A DNA stretch of 64,000 nucleotides from assembly GCA_021234155.1 (NCBI GenBank), contig JAJEKV010000017.1:9925525-9989524 (forward strand). The letters are read 5' to 3'. Below, one piece after another: positions 10,999 to 21,734 of this stretch (within the stretch, counting starts at the first letter, position 1; each line of letters begins with the position of its first letter). This DNA comes from Isoetes taiwanensis. Lineage: Eukaryota > Streptophyta > Lycopodiopsida > Isoetales > Isoetaceae. A program made the translations under genes and the position numbers. The notes beneath the pieces are model-generated. The model ran no database searches, was not told where the DNA came from, and was given only the letters and a program-made list of their open reading frames with translations.

Positions 10999-13052
10999 TG
11001 AAGTTTGGAAGACCCCTTTAGTGTTCTTGGTATGTGATATTTCCATTGAGCTCTTGGCATGACTATCTCTTATAATCCTCATCTCAAGCCTTCCATCTCC
11101 TTTTCCATGAAAACACACCTATATGACCTCAAATTCCATGCCTAGCTTTCATTTCCTAGAGCAAATTGGCTTAGGGGATTTTTTCTAGTCAAAACTTCTC
11201 TTTCATACATCATTCATACCTCACACCCACCACACCATCACCATCTTGCAAAAGCAAAAAATTTCACTTGATTTGGCCAGGGTCAAATTCTCTCACTAGA
11301 AGTCAAAATCGAGAGAGAAAGTGCAAAATTCCTAAGGGAAGCAACAAAAGTCAAATATTTGCCTAAAGTATGCAATCTTTATGCATTAGCATCAACTTGA
11401 TCCATGTCATCACTTGAAAATGGCCAAGTCATCATACACATCATCACCATTGCCATGTCACACCACACACATGTCACCCCCATTGAAAATTCTATTTTTT
11501 TCAAGATTCTTCAAAACAAGTTGTTTAAGATCATAAAGGTGACATGTTGCCTTGCCACATCATCACCAACACTTCCGCATCATCACCCACGTGTCACATT
11601 CATCACCTCCACCTCATCATGTGTTTTGACTAGAAAAAAGATACCTTGCCAACTTGTTTGACACCTCATCACCCCTCTTTGGCATGTCAGCATCATCTTG
11701 CCAACTCACATTGCCTACTTGCCACATCACCATTTCCATATCCTTCTTTGAGCCAAAAAATCAAAAATCTAGTTTTGCAAAAAAGATTCCACCATTGTAT
11801 GAAGCATCAAAACAGATTCTTTTGGCAAAAAATAATTTTCAAAAAAAGGTTCATTTAGGCCTTGATATTGGGTTTCTTGTGAAACGTGCCTGATTCCATT
11901 AAGCAAAAATTTCTCCTATCTAACCCCTCCCCCACAAAGCCTAGATTCTCCCAACCAATCACCCCCCGCCAGGTGGCACACCCGGGCGTGTGGGGCATAC
12001 GGACCGAGTCCCACGTGGGCATGGCATGTCAATTTCTTAACAATGCTGACTGGATCTGTCTTTATAAATCCAGGCTTACTTTTTTAATAATTCCTGTGGG
12101 ATATTTCGAGCTTTTCTGCCAAGAACCCTAAATCACAGTCACGTCAAGATCCAGAGTTTTGATCCTAACAAACCACTCAATCATGCTGAAACACTCTCGG
12201 ATCAACCCATACTACATCAAGAACTCACTTATTAAGAAAAAAAGACAAGATTTAGCCCAGATTTGCCAAGAACGGACCGGGAGAGGGGATTTTGAAAAGG
12301 GGAAACACTGTTCAGAGTTTTTCGAGGGCTTTTCGGTGAGACGCTGATCGAGATTCTTTGAAGAAAGACCGGTTTCGATAACTCAAGCTTGAATTTGCCT
12401 TCCATTTGCCAGATTATTCGTGAATTTCTGATATTTTAGTTGAATTACCTTACTTGGAGTTTGACTTGATCCTGTGCCCAAGATATAGAGCTTGGGACTA
12501 TTTTTTATTATTGTGTGAATCTTGAGTGAATGAAAATCCGACCCTTGGAAAAGCAATTGTGAAGTTGTGCTTGGTTTTGTGAAAATAACATGACAGTAGA
12601 CCTCAGCACTTAGGCACGAGGAAATCATAGTGAAAGTTGCATATAGACACTTGTATGATGCATGAATGGTGATCTAAATGCTTACATATACTTCTGACAA
12701 AAAAATAACTTTTGCTTGCATAACTAGATTAGGAGTTAGCATATTTTAGCATTTGATTGCATCTTTTACTTAGTAAATTGCATGTTTCCACTTACAAGGT
12801 ATAATTTGCACCATTACTTGTTCAAAAACAAAAAAGAGAGCCCTCAATAGATCGATTTACTCAAGCTCAGCCTGCTGTTCTTAGTCTGTGACAGTCTGTC
12901 AGATTTAAGTTCAAATTTCCAAGGCATCTTGCATCTATTATTGCAAAGGGTGTACTTGACTCATGTGTTCAGATATATAGGAAGAAGATCCAAGCATCAA
13001 AACTCAAAAAAGTTCATGTCTTCTAGGATTTACAGAAAATCACTCTCTGCCA
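10999..13052 (+). repeat. 3' LTR of the gypsy element
   Basis: Similarity to the 5' LTR runs to CTCTGCCA at 13052. The left border, about 10999 at TGAAGTTTGGAAGACC, is placed only because it starts with TG and resembles the LTR border of the reverse-strand relative near 30130-30150. It could be off by tens of bases. This LTR lacks the TRIM. A possible TATA stretch is CTTTATAAATCC at 12059-12070. Confidence 0.8.
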
Positions 13053-13399
13053 TAAAACTTGCACATGAGATTAGTAAGATGTGTACACTAATTCTCAAGC
13101 CAAGTTGCAAATGTAAAGGACATCTAAAACTCTTGCCAATTTAGGCTTTGGTTGATGATAACTTGCCAACTCAATTATGATGTAGATGCTCTTATGGATA
13201 TCGTCTCTGCGTTCGAATTTTCTAAATGTTGGATTCAAAGTCTTTCAAAGAGGGCAAGAAGCTCATTTATTTGCACACAATTGTAATGTTAAATCCTAGA
13301 TATGGTCTTCCATTGCAAGCTAGGTGCTTAGGATTCGCTGTTTAGTTAGAAATTTGAGATACTATTTTATTGTCCGTCCTAAATATCATTTGTTTCCAT

Positions 13400-15545
13400 A
13401 CCTCAAACAACGAACAATGAATACGACGAACTTGACGATAGCAAAGTCATTGCTTGAGAAATGGCTTGCCAACATGAGGCATTTATTGTTCCGAGTGGGG
13501 TTAATAAAAATAAACCAGAATATGGTCTCGCATTTACTATAACGAAGGCAGATGCCATCCAAGGCTTGCAATGCATCGCAAATGGCAAGGTAGCAGATCA
13601 GATAACATACACACAGAACTGATGACGTGGGCTAGACCTCAAATTGTCCCAATCCTGACTAGTATGTTCATACGACCCTCCAAGAAAGCTTCCCTTCTCA
13701 AATGGCTATCAGTAGGGTAATCCCAATATATAAAACACGTGATCAGAATTGTCCTGCCAATAACCGCATAATCATGCTCAGTCAGTTGTTGGCAAAATTG
13801 CTCGCCGAAATCCTTGAACAGTAGTTGACGATATGGACAGAGGAAACATGAATATATGCACTTGGACACGCAGGTTTCAAACCTAAGCATTCCACCATTG
13901 ACCATATTTTCACACTGCGTACCTTGCCCAGAGGACAATAGAAATAAATGACAGGAACTATATTGAGGCTTCGTAGACTTTGCAAAGGCTTTCGGCACTA
14001 CTCCTAGGGAGAGGCTGTGGAATAGGCTACCATAGCTATGAGACTCAAGAACTGCAAAATGTAGTGTACATGATGTAAGAAATAGTCTTAACTCAAATGC
14101 CGCCATCATACTAACGGTAGTGTAGGAGTACGCCAAGGATATTCACTCTCTCTATGCTATTTGTTCCATATATTGATCAACTCAAGGATTAGCTTTCTCA
14201 ACACAGACAAAGAGAGGCTCGACTTGCTCATCACATCATTAGGCAGCTAATATATGCAGATGATGTAGATCTGTTAGCCTCACACTCCAGCAAGTATGCA
14301 ACAATATCGGGATGCACTAAGTACATTTTATCAGGCCACTGAAATGCGTGTCAACTTGGTAAGACCAAGGTACTTCTAATCCTTTAGGCAGCATAGACAA
14401 CCACACTTCAATTACCAAGGCCAAAACCTAGAAGTGGTGCAAACATACAAATACCTTTGCATGTCACTTACTACCACCACTGGACCCATGCATTCAATAA
14501 TGAGCGATCTATGCCATGTAGAACAATTGCACAAAGCAGAGCTTTACGACTAGTCCCATCAGACACACTTGTTTAGGGTTTTGATAAAACTAGTTTTTAT
14601 GTACGGAAGTGGAAGTATGGGGGGCCAGTGATATCTTTGCCACCTGGAAAGATTTAAAATGCGTCTAGAAAGCCTTTTTGACTCGGGCTCTTGGAGTTAA
14701 GTCCACGGTTCCATATCCAATTCTCGTTCAAGAGACATGATTCTTGCCTCTACAACATGTTGGTTTGGAATGCCACATATTCTACTGCCATAAGATAGTA
14801 AATATGGAAGGCACACGACTTCCAAACCTTATCTACATAATGGGAATGGGTCCGCAGCATCTTCAAACATATTGGAAAGAGAAACGAGCAGGATGGTTTT
14901 CCAGATTTAACGTGCAGGAACATGGATGTATAGAGGTGCAGAATAATGAAGACAACACTCGATTAAAGTAGTTTTGATACATGCTTCCTTGATACGCGTT
15001 GCGATGCTAGTGCTTTAGAAATAGTCAAGACATCATACTACAAAAGCCAAATTAATCCCACACTGGCCTCTGATCCACAAAAGTAGTTATTGTCACACTT
15101 GCCCATGAAGAGATATAAAATAGTTGCTTGCATTACTGATGCACATTGTCTTACCCTGAAGACCATGAAAATGGAATATGTCATCGTTGCCAAATGGGAA
15201 CCATTGCAATGAATGCCACACACTTTAGATTTAGCTAGACGAGCATGATATAGACTTGATTACACCTAACTAGTTGTTACACATGCTCTTACAGATGACT
15301 ACAGATGGCACTATCATCTTATATCTAGGAAGTTCTCGGCAGACGAGCTCAAAGATGCCCTGCAGCAACAGATGTACAATTTATCAACACGCTTATTACA
15401 GTTAAGTTTTTTCCCTCGAAAACCCTTCCGGGGAAGGAGGGAGGTGAATCATAAACAGTAATGGGTTTGTTGTACTATTTCGTGTATTTTGGGTTCCATA
15501 GATCTTTGGGACTCTGTGGACAATAAAATTCAATTCAATTCAAAG
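13400..15545 (+). pseudogene. Decayed LINE copy (RT to 3' end)
   Basis: Translated pieces in shifting frames match the LINE copies at 24060-28918 and 39329-40950. These include a fragment like KADAIQGLQ near 13545, PIYKTRD near 13715, AGFKPKHSTIDHIFTLRTL near 13870, an AVYADDVDLLAS-like catalytic box near 14245, and the late segment KIVNMEGTRLPNL at about 14790. It ends with the family 3' sequence (GGTTCCATAGAT...GTGGACAATAAAA) and a TTCAA-repeat tail at 15527-15545. Many stops and frameshifts are present. The 5' limit is approximate. Confidence 0.8.
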
Positions 15546-17225
15546 GTATATTTTATGTTGGCATCACAGTATCAAAGTATACGAATCACCTACCCTTTCT
15601 TGATTTTAAATTGTTCACATCAGTATTTGTGACCAGTGCAAATGTCCCAAATGTGTATTAAAAAAGTTTATGTACGAATGTGTTTAAGTAATTGCCAATA
15701 CCCAAGCCCGAAACCCACTGATCCATTGGATGATAAAATAGAAAAGAAAAATCGATCTTTGATAAGAAAAAGATGACAAAAAAATGAAAGAAATACAAAT
15801 TATCGGAGTTCAATAGTAGGAAATCTCATAGTCAACACCCATCTATAATGTGGGCACCATAACACATGGCAATAGCAGTAGGTTCAGCTCGTACTATGTT
15901 CTCAAAATGATATACCTTCTCACGTGTTCTAAGATGTTCTAGCCTATAAGCAAGTGAGGACAAGAGGATTGGGAAAGAGAAATATTGCGGCGGCAATAAA
16001 TTTCTTGTACATTTAATTTAAAGGGAAGAAATTGTTATGTTTAGAATATTGGATTTGGCAAAATATGTTTGTAACATTATCATGGCATCTAGATGAATAA
16101 GTTGATAAGACATTGGCGTCCAGCTTTGAGAAATTGGATAGGAATCATGGGGGAGATAAAAATTGGTTTTTGGATTAAATGATTGGAATGGGGTAGATCT
16201 ACAGATGAAGTCGGCAGTTATAGAGAAGTGCTTGGATTGTCATATTTACAGCAAAAACTAATTACCAAGGAGAAGTTTTTATTATTCCCAGGCTATGATT
16301 TAAATCTCATAATTAAATGTAAACAAGTGAAATTGTACTTGAATGGAAGTTATTCAACTAAAAATTCACAACATTTAGTGGCATCCTTATATTTTTATGC
16401 GATCTACTCTGTAGTTTATAGCCAACGGACTATGCAAATATGTCATATGCATAAGAGGCGCGAATGGTATCTTATACATAGATTTTAAATTGCACTCCCT
16501 TCTTCGTCTTAATGTTGCCAAAATTAAGAGCATCTTCATTGCCTTAAAGGGTATGTCTTTGCAGCTTAGGTCATGAGAAAGCTTGAGATTGACTGTGAGA
16601 AATAGCTTCGGCATCCATGTGGATCTTTAAGGTGTGGTATCACCACCTTTCAGGTAGGAATATTCCTGCAACATACTCCAAAAATCCCATTCCAAGGGAT
16701 TGCCCTCAAGAGCAACCCCAAAATGTTACCAAACAACAAATGCACAAATAAATGATACTCCATTTCTAGCCATATAATTCAGACATTATCAATGAAATTT
16801 CTCCCTTAAAAAGAAGAGAACCTAATAGTCCAAATTACGTGGCCTGTACCGTGTATCCCAACAGTTCAAGCTAGTGCTATTTAGCTCTAGCTAAATGAAG
16901 AAATTGGCATCTAGGAGTTTATTAGTGTAGAGAGGACAATTGAATCAAGCAACGAAGTAAAAACTGCAACTTGAATATGACAGCAGGAGCATTACATCAT
17001 CGTCCCAAAACAGCATTTGCAGAAGAAACCAGACTCCAGAGGTTGCTTAAACATGTTTACAAATATATGGGGGATCCAGCGGTCACCGTCAAGCACCTGC
17101 CTCCTCCCTACACACGGAACGGCCTACATTTGGATCTATTTGGCTGCATTTGGAGGACATTTGCCCTCGCTATGCTACAAACCAAAAAGTGGGCCAACTT
17201 TGGGAGAGTCCAGAAGAAGCGACGA
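15546..17225. other. No recognised gene; upstream region of the bHLH gene
   Basis: The sequence is AT-rich with only short chance open frames in both directions. No LTR, LINE or protein motif was recognised. The last few hundred bases are likely to hold regulatory DNA of the bHLH gene. Confidence 0.5.
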
Positions 17226-17232
17226 AGCTTTG

Positions 17233-17240
17233 TTATATAA
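17233..17240 (+). promoter_or_regulatory. Putative TATA box of the bHLH gene
   Basis: TTATATAA sits about 840 bp before the bHLH start codon, in a region that turns more GC-rich downstream. Transcription would start near 17265-17270, leaving a long 5' leader that probably contains an intron. This is inferred from sequence alone. Confidence 0.5.
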
Positions 17241-17626
17241 GGCGCATTAAACACTCGTCTTGCGTGGTAAGGCAGATAGAACAAAGAGCCGGAGCTGAGC
17301 GGTAGCAGGGAATTAGTGTCACCGATTCTTGCGTCTTCGGTCGGAAGGTCGCCAGCTGCAAGCCGATCTGTTTGTTTATTTGTTAGAATGTTTGTTGGTT
17401 GGTTACTATCTTTTGTTCCAGCAGTATCTGAGATATCGTTTTTCTCGCCTTTTTCTACTCCAGTTTGTTGCTCAACTTTGGATTCTTCAGAGATGCAGCT
17501 ATTATACAAAGGAAGCCAATTTCTGGCTCTTTACTAGGCAAAACAGAATGATCTTTTAATATTAATCGGCATTCATTTGCAAGCTGCCGATGCGAGATTC
17601 AGTTTTTAGATCCGGCAATTGAAAAG

Positions 17627-18063
17627 GTAACAAGCAGATTCGACTCCATTTTCTTTCTGTGAGAGAATTATTCTAAGCAGCAAAGACACATGAAAGGCTT
17701 TCTTGGGACCCTTGTAATTTCGGAGAATAGAGTATGTATGTTCATGCTATTTTGTTTTCTCCTCTCTCCGTAGATCCCAGAAATGCCACAATATTTGGTG
17801 CACATTGAGGGGGCCATTTGCAGTAAGTGTTGTGTTGACGATCTGCAGGTTTAGATGATCTTAGAAGCCCCTTTTCATGCTTTCTTAGGCGCCACGCAGT
17901 CAAACTAAGAACAAAGCATCCTGCATTCTTTACTCTGGCAGCAATGATGCCAATGCCAAAGCCAAGATCTGCTAGTTGAAACGCAGAAAACAATTTCGCA
18001 AGCTTCCTTCCCGTGAGCAAATTATTGGTTTGAATGCTGGTTTATTGGGGTGTGTGTGTGCAG
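17627..18063 (+). other. Probable 5'UTR intron of the bHLH gene
   Basis: A good donor (AAAAG|GTAACA at 17627) pairs with an acceptor after a GT-rich stretch (GTGTGTGTGCAG|GTGAG ending at 18063), ten bases before the start codon. This would remove the intervening sequence, which lacks coding signals. It is inferred and not proven by transcript data. Confidence 0.45.
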
Positions 18064-18073
18064 GTGAGAAAAA

Positions 18074-19682
18074 ATGCAGCAGTTCAGGGCTGCAAACGGA
18101 GGAAGAATATATGAAGATCACGGCTATTTTGGGAGGACGACGGAATCCTTCACAATAGAAGATGCAGTGGGAGAAAACTCCAACGGGAGTTCGGGGCTAC
18201 TGGAATTGACAGACACGCTGGAGAAGCAACTGGAAGCGTCAAACTTAGCGCTGGGGGAGATACCGGCAGACGAGGCGACGGAGCTGAGCCAGGCGTTTGA
18301 ATTGGACGACAACGGGCAGCAGCTACTACAGGATATGCTACAGCAGCAGCAGCAGCAGCAGGCAGCAAGCCAAGGGCAAGGGCAAGGGCAAGGATCTGCG
18401 TCGGCCGCGTCCAGCTGGGAGGAGAGCATCCACCTGCTGCAAGAAATGCTTCTGATGCAGCAGCAGCAGCAGCTCCAGGCCCAGCAGCAGAATCTCTTCA
18501 CCGTAGGTCCCAAGTTCCGGCGTGAATCTGAGCTCCTCAGCCTTCTGCAGCTCCCCCGATGCGCCAGCACCTCCTTGCCCGGCCCCGTTTCATCCCCAGC
18601 TTCCGTTAACCCGCCCTGCTCCAATAAAAAGATGCCCGATCTTGCCGATTCTCATCTCCATAACCAGCCGCTGCTTCCGCTCAGCTTGCCCCTGCCCCAG
18701 CCCCAGCCCCCCTTCCGGAACTTGCTTGACCACAAATCTATGCTTATTCGCCCTGCCTTGCTTGACATGGAGGATCGTGATACTGCCACCCAAGAAGACG
18801 GCCCTTCTCGTCTCTTCGCCGGTTCTTTATTCGATGGCAAACGGGAATTCAACTTCTCTAAGGGTGAAGTTCGTGGTATCAATCACTTCGCCACCGAACG
18901 GCAGCGCCGAGAGTATCTGAATGAAAAATATCAGACTCTCAGATCTTTGGTTCCCAATCCTTCCAAGGTTTGTTATCTCGGGTTTAAGAATTGCGTAAAA
19001 TTGGGCTCACTGATCACTCACTGCCTTTTCTTGGCTCTGCTGCGCAGGCAGATCGAGCTTCCATTGTTGCAGATGCAATCGAGTATGTGAAGGAGCTGAA
19101 GCGAACTGTGCAGGAATTGCAGCTTCTGGTGCAGGATAAAAGGCGAGGGGGAGCTAAGCGAAGAAAGAAATACACAGACGAAGAAGGTCCTGCAGATATG
19201 GAAAGCAGTTCCGCTCAGCAGCAGCCCAGAAAGGGGGCGATTATGATGCACGAACATGAAGCTTACACAGTGGGAGATCCGGCGACGCAACTCCGGAGCT
19301 CTTGGCTTCAGCGAACCTCGCAGCTTGGTACCCATGTTGATGTCCGAATTGTGGATGATGAGGTTAATATTAAGGTTACCCAACGGCGTCGCCGGAATTG
19401 CTTGCTCAATGTCGTCCATATCTTACATGACCTTCGCCTTGATATTCTTCATGCCAATGGAGCTTCCATCGGCGAGCATCACGTCTTCATGTTCAACACC
19501 AAGGTTTCTTCTTCTTCTTTCTTCTTTCTTCTTCCTTTCGCTCAAATGTCTGATCTTTACAACTTATTTCAATCGCAATTGTGCAGATCATGGAAGGATC
19601 ATCTACTTTTGCTGGCCAAGTTGCTACCAAATTGCTGGATGCAGTAGATAGACATATATCCCTTTCTTCACCAACTGCCTAA
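18074..19682 (+). CDS. EAT1-like: bHLH transcription factor, EAT1 / bHLH010-089-091 family
   Basis: The coding sequence joins 18074-18967, 19048-19503 and 19587-19682 (481 codons). Both introns are short (80 and 83 bp), GT-AG, phase 0. The N-terminus reads IYEDHGYF and is followed by two Gln-rich tracts (about residues 90-96 and 120-135). The basic region NHFATERQRRE (about 270-282) has the H-E-R triad that contacts E-box/G-box DNA. The first intron falls after LVPNPSK, and helix 2 continues ADRASIVADAIEYVKELKRT. A C-terminal ACT-like dimerisation domain covers about 392-470 (HVDVRIVDDEVNIKV, then GEHHVFMFNTK, then EGSSTFAG). This layout matches rice EAT1 and Arabidopsis bHLH010/089/091, nuclear regulators of tapetum and pollen-wall gene expression. 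A role in sporangial tapetum is inferred from the family. No disabling change is seen, and it is the only intact host gene here. Confidence 0.93.
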
Positions 19683-20131
19683 TGGCATCGATCGATAGAG
19701 CAACCATTCTTGTATAATATTCGGATACACCTTTGAGTCTATTAATGCATTATTCCTGGACCCTTTTACACCATATTCTTGGATGTCCCTCTTTTGTCCC
19801 ATTCTAATGGTCCAATTGGACTATCCTTCTAGCATTTCATCTCTGCTATAAACAGGAATAACATGACGTCATGGATTTAGTTGACTTTTTGCTTAACATA
19901 TTTGTTAGCAAGATTACATTGAAAACCTAGATAATCATGGTTGTCATATAAGTCCTTTAAGCAAGGGATCTTCCTTTTTCTAAGGACATTGGCTCCATAA
20001 AGAGATTGAGAAAGATAGAGAAGAGACAAATTAGATGAAAAAGTTGATGTCAATAGGGGCATCGTATAGGTACAACATTCGGGAAACCCCCTTCAAGGGA
20101 ACTCCACACCAATCAACATCATCCAGCAGCA
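19683..20131. other. 3' flank of the bHLH gene
   Basis: This stretch probably includes the 3'UTR. No AATAAA is visible close to the stop; AT-rich stretches such as TGTATAATATTC near 19710 could serve as a polyadenylation region. No other feature was recognised. Confidence 0.4.
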
Positions 20132-20417
20132 AGTCCTTTGAATGGGGACTTGAATGCATATCCCATTGCCATTGCAATTCGATTGTTTGATTAATGCAAC
20201 CTCATAAACCGCAGTCCTTTGAATGGGAACTTGAATACATGTCTCACTATCATTGGAATTCGATTGTTTGATTACTTGAATACATGTCTCATTGTCATTG
20301 GCATTCGATTGTTTGATGCATACAACCTCTTAAACTCCAGTCCTTTGAATGGGAACTTGAATACATGTCTCATTGTCATTGCAATTCGATTGTTTGATGA
20401 ATACAACCTTTCAAACC
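20132..20417. repeat. Tandem repeat, ~80-bp unit, about 3.5 copies
   Basis: Units starting near 20132, 20213 and 20339 share AGTCCTTTGAATGGG(A/G)AC and ATTCGATTGTTTGAT, with an extra partial unit near 20275. The repeat keeps a frame open on both strands, which creates misleading long open frames (20219-21013). Confidence 0.85.
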
Positions 20418-21094
20418 ATAGTTTTATCGGTCTAACCATTGTCTGCCCTTGGATCAAGCTATGGTTATCTTGCATAATCATCCAAATATTCACATTTGAA
20501 GAATATTCCAATGATTATTCAATAATCTCGCGAATATTCTTTTCAACAAAAAATACAATTGCAAGGCATAACTCTATTTCAAGCTCTGTTTCGGCATATC
20601 CATATCTCTGTTCCGATGTAGCCTGTTTTGAACCATATTTTGCTATGGGCCATTGCTTTGCAAGGCGTGAGAAAAAAAAAATCCACAAAATACCCCCTTC
20701 GAAAGGGTTGTTCAATGAGGGACCAAAGCCATATCAGAGAAAAGTATGGTTATGGCTATGGAATCGGAGCAGAAATAATCTTAAACCCATTTGCAGAGGT
20801 TGGATGTGGTTGGAAGAAGAGAGACATAAAATAAAAGTAGCTATAGAACAAAACATGTTGAAAGAATGTAAAAGCCCGGGAAAGGGAGACATCGTGTTCG
20901 AGCTCTGGTTGTTTCTTTTTATAGATGTGAAGCATGTTTCCTTGCGAGCTTCATATCCTTCCAAAATCATCTTCTTCATTTCGTTCCAATTACAACTCAA
21001 ACCACAAGCTTAAGGAGTAAAAAACAAACTAGGAATAACGCTTGCACCTCCATAGGCCACATGGTGGTTCATTGGTTATAACATTTTGAAACTA

Positions 21095-21500
21095 AAAAGA
21101 AGAGGCCAAATACAAAAGAATTGCACCAAAAACCCCGCCCCGAAGTGTTTTTTGGGGGAAAAACCTTGGGTAGTATTAAGCATGCTAAGAAACTATGCAA
21201 TGATACATTATGATACAATTCAATGCAGTGTTTGAGGACATAGCTGAGTGCAGACATCCATGATCTCCACAAGATAAGATCCCAGTAACCCCACTGAATC
21301 CGTGTCCATCAGTGGATGGAGCAACTAGTTAGGCGGGATCAGCTTACCATCATAATGACCGCGGATGTAGAGTATGACATTCGTCCTCAATGATGCTCTA
21401 TTGGCAAGCCAACATTGTCAAAGCCTATCCTCACGTGCCTCCGAAGCCCATTTGCATGTCTCAATTCAGAGGCAATGAGCACCTGTGTAAATTGAAGCTA
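21095..21500 (-). mobile_element. LINE 3'-end fragment, reverse strand
   Basis: The block with CCCCGCCCCGAAGTGTTTTT and GGGGGAAAAACC matches, in reverse complement, the 3'UTR hairpin of the LINE at 40815-40850. It is followed by the reverse complement of the LINE C-terminal region (GAGGACATAGCTGAGTG, as near 51635 and 59215). Only the 3' end survives. The tail is not obvious at the left border. Confidence 0.7.
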
Positions 21501-21527
21501 TTAATTTGCGCTTCTTCATGGGCAGGG

Positions 21528-21730
21528 AGGGTTAACCTCCTCTTATCTCAATGAACGATGGAAGTGGTTGGATGGCAACAAGCCTCTTCGCGTCGAGGAA
21601 AGAGTAACCTCCTCTTATCTCACCGAACGATGGAAGTCGTTGGATGGCAACAAGCCTCTTTGTATCCCGGCCTTAAGAGTTATTCGAGAGAAGGGTCAAC
21701 CTCCTCTTATCACATTGAACGACGGTTGCA
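21528..21730. repeat. Tandem repeat, ~67-bp unit, about 2.5 copies
   Basis: The unit contains AACCTCCTCTTATCTCA, GAACGATGGAAGT and GGTTGGATGGCAACAAGCCT. Copies start near 21533, 21606 and 21699, the last partial. No function is evident. Confidence 0.8.
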
Positions 21731-21734
21731 TGAC

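Larger units (their letters stand above)
1..13052 (+). mobile_element. Ty3/gypsy LTR retrotransposon, decayed, 5' end outside window
   Basis: Two long direct repeats (1-2288 and about 10999-13052) flank a plus-strand series: gag, three zinc knuckles, protease, RNase H, reverse transcriptase, a second RNase H, and integrase. LTR-plus-gag-pol architecture with integrase last is that of Ty3/gypsy. Both LTRs share the same right end (CTCTGCCA). Coding frames are broken by several stops and frameshifts, so the copy cannot be autonomous. A TRIM sits in the 5' LTR and a ~2.2-kb insertion splits the RT/RNase H region. The extra RNase H placed before RT points to a Tat-like lineage, but this is inferred from motifs only. 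The primer-binding site after position 2288 was not recognised. Confidence 0.9.

Noticed and set aside
13639-14136. Reverse-strand 165-codon frame
   Set aside because: It lies on the antisense of readable LINE RT motifs on the plus strand.
17108-17509. Reverse-strand open frame over the bHLH promoter
   Set aside because: It overlaps the TATA box and leader of a convincing gene on the other strand and has no recognised domain.
18124-18624. Reverse-strand Cys/Ser-rich frame inside bHLH exon 1
   Set aside because: It is the complement of CAG/CAA glutamine codons and Pro/Ser codons of the real gene.
20219-21013. A 264-codon open frame
   Set aside because: Its first third is tandem repeat that keeps frames open on both strands, and the rest has no recognised motif or coding-like composition.
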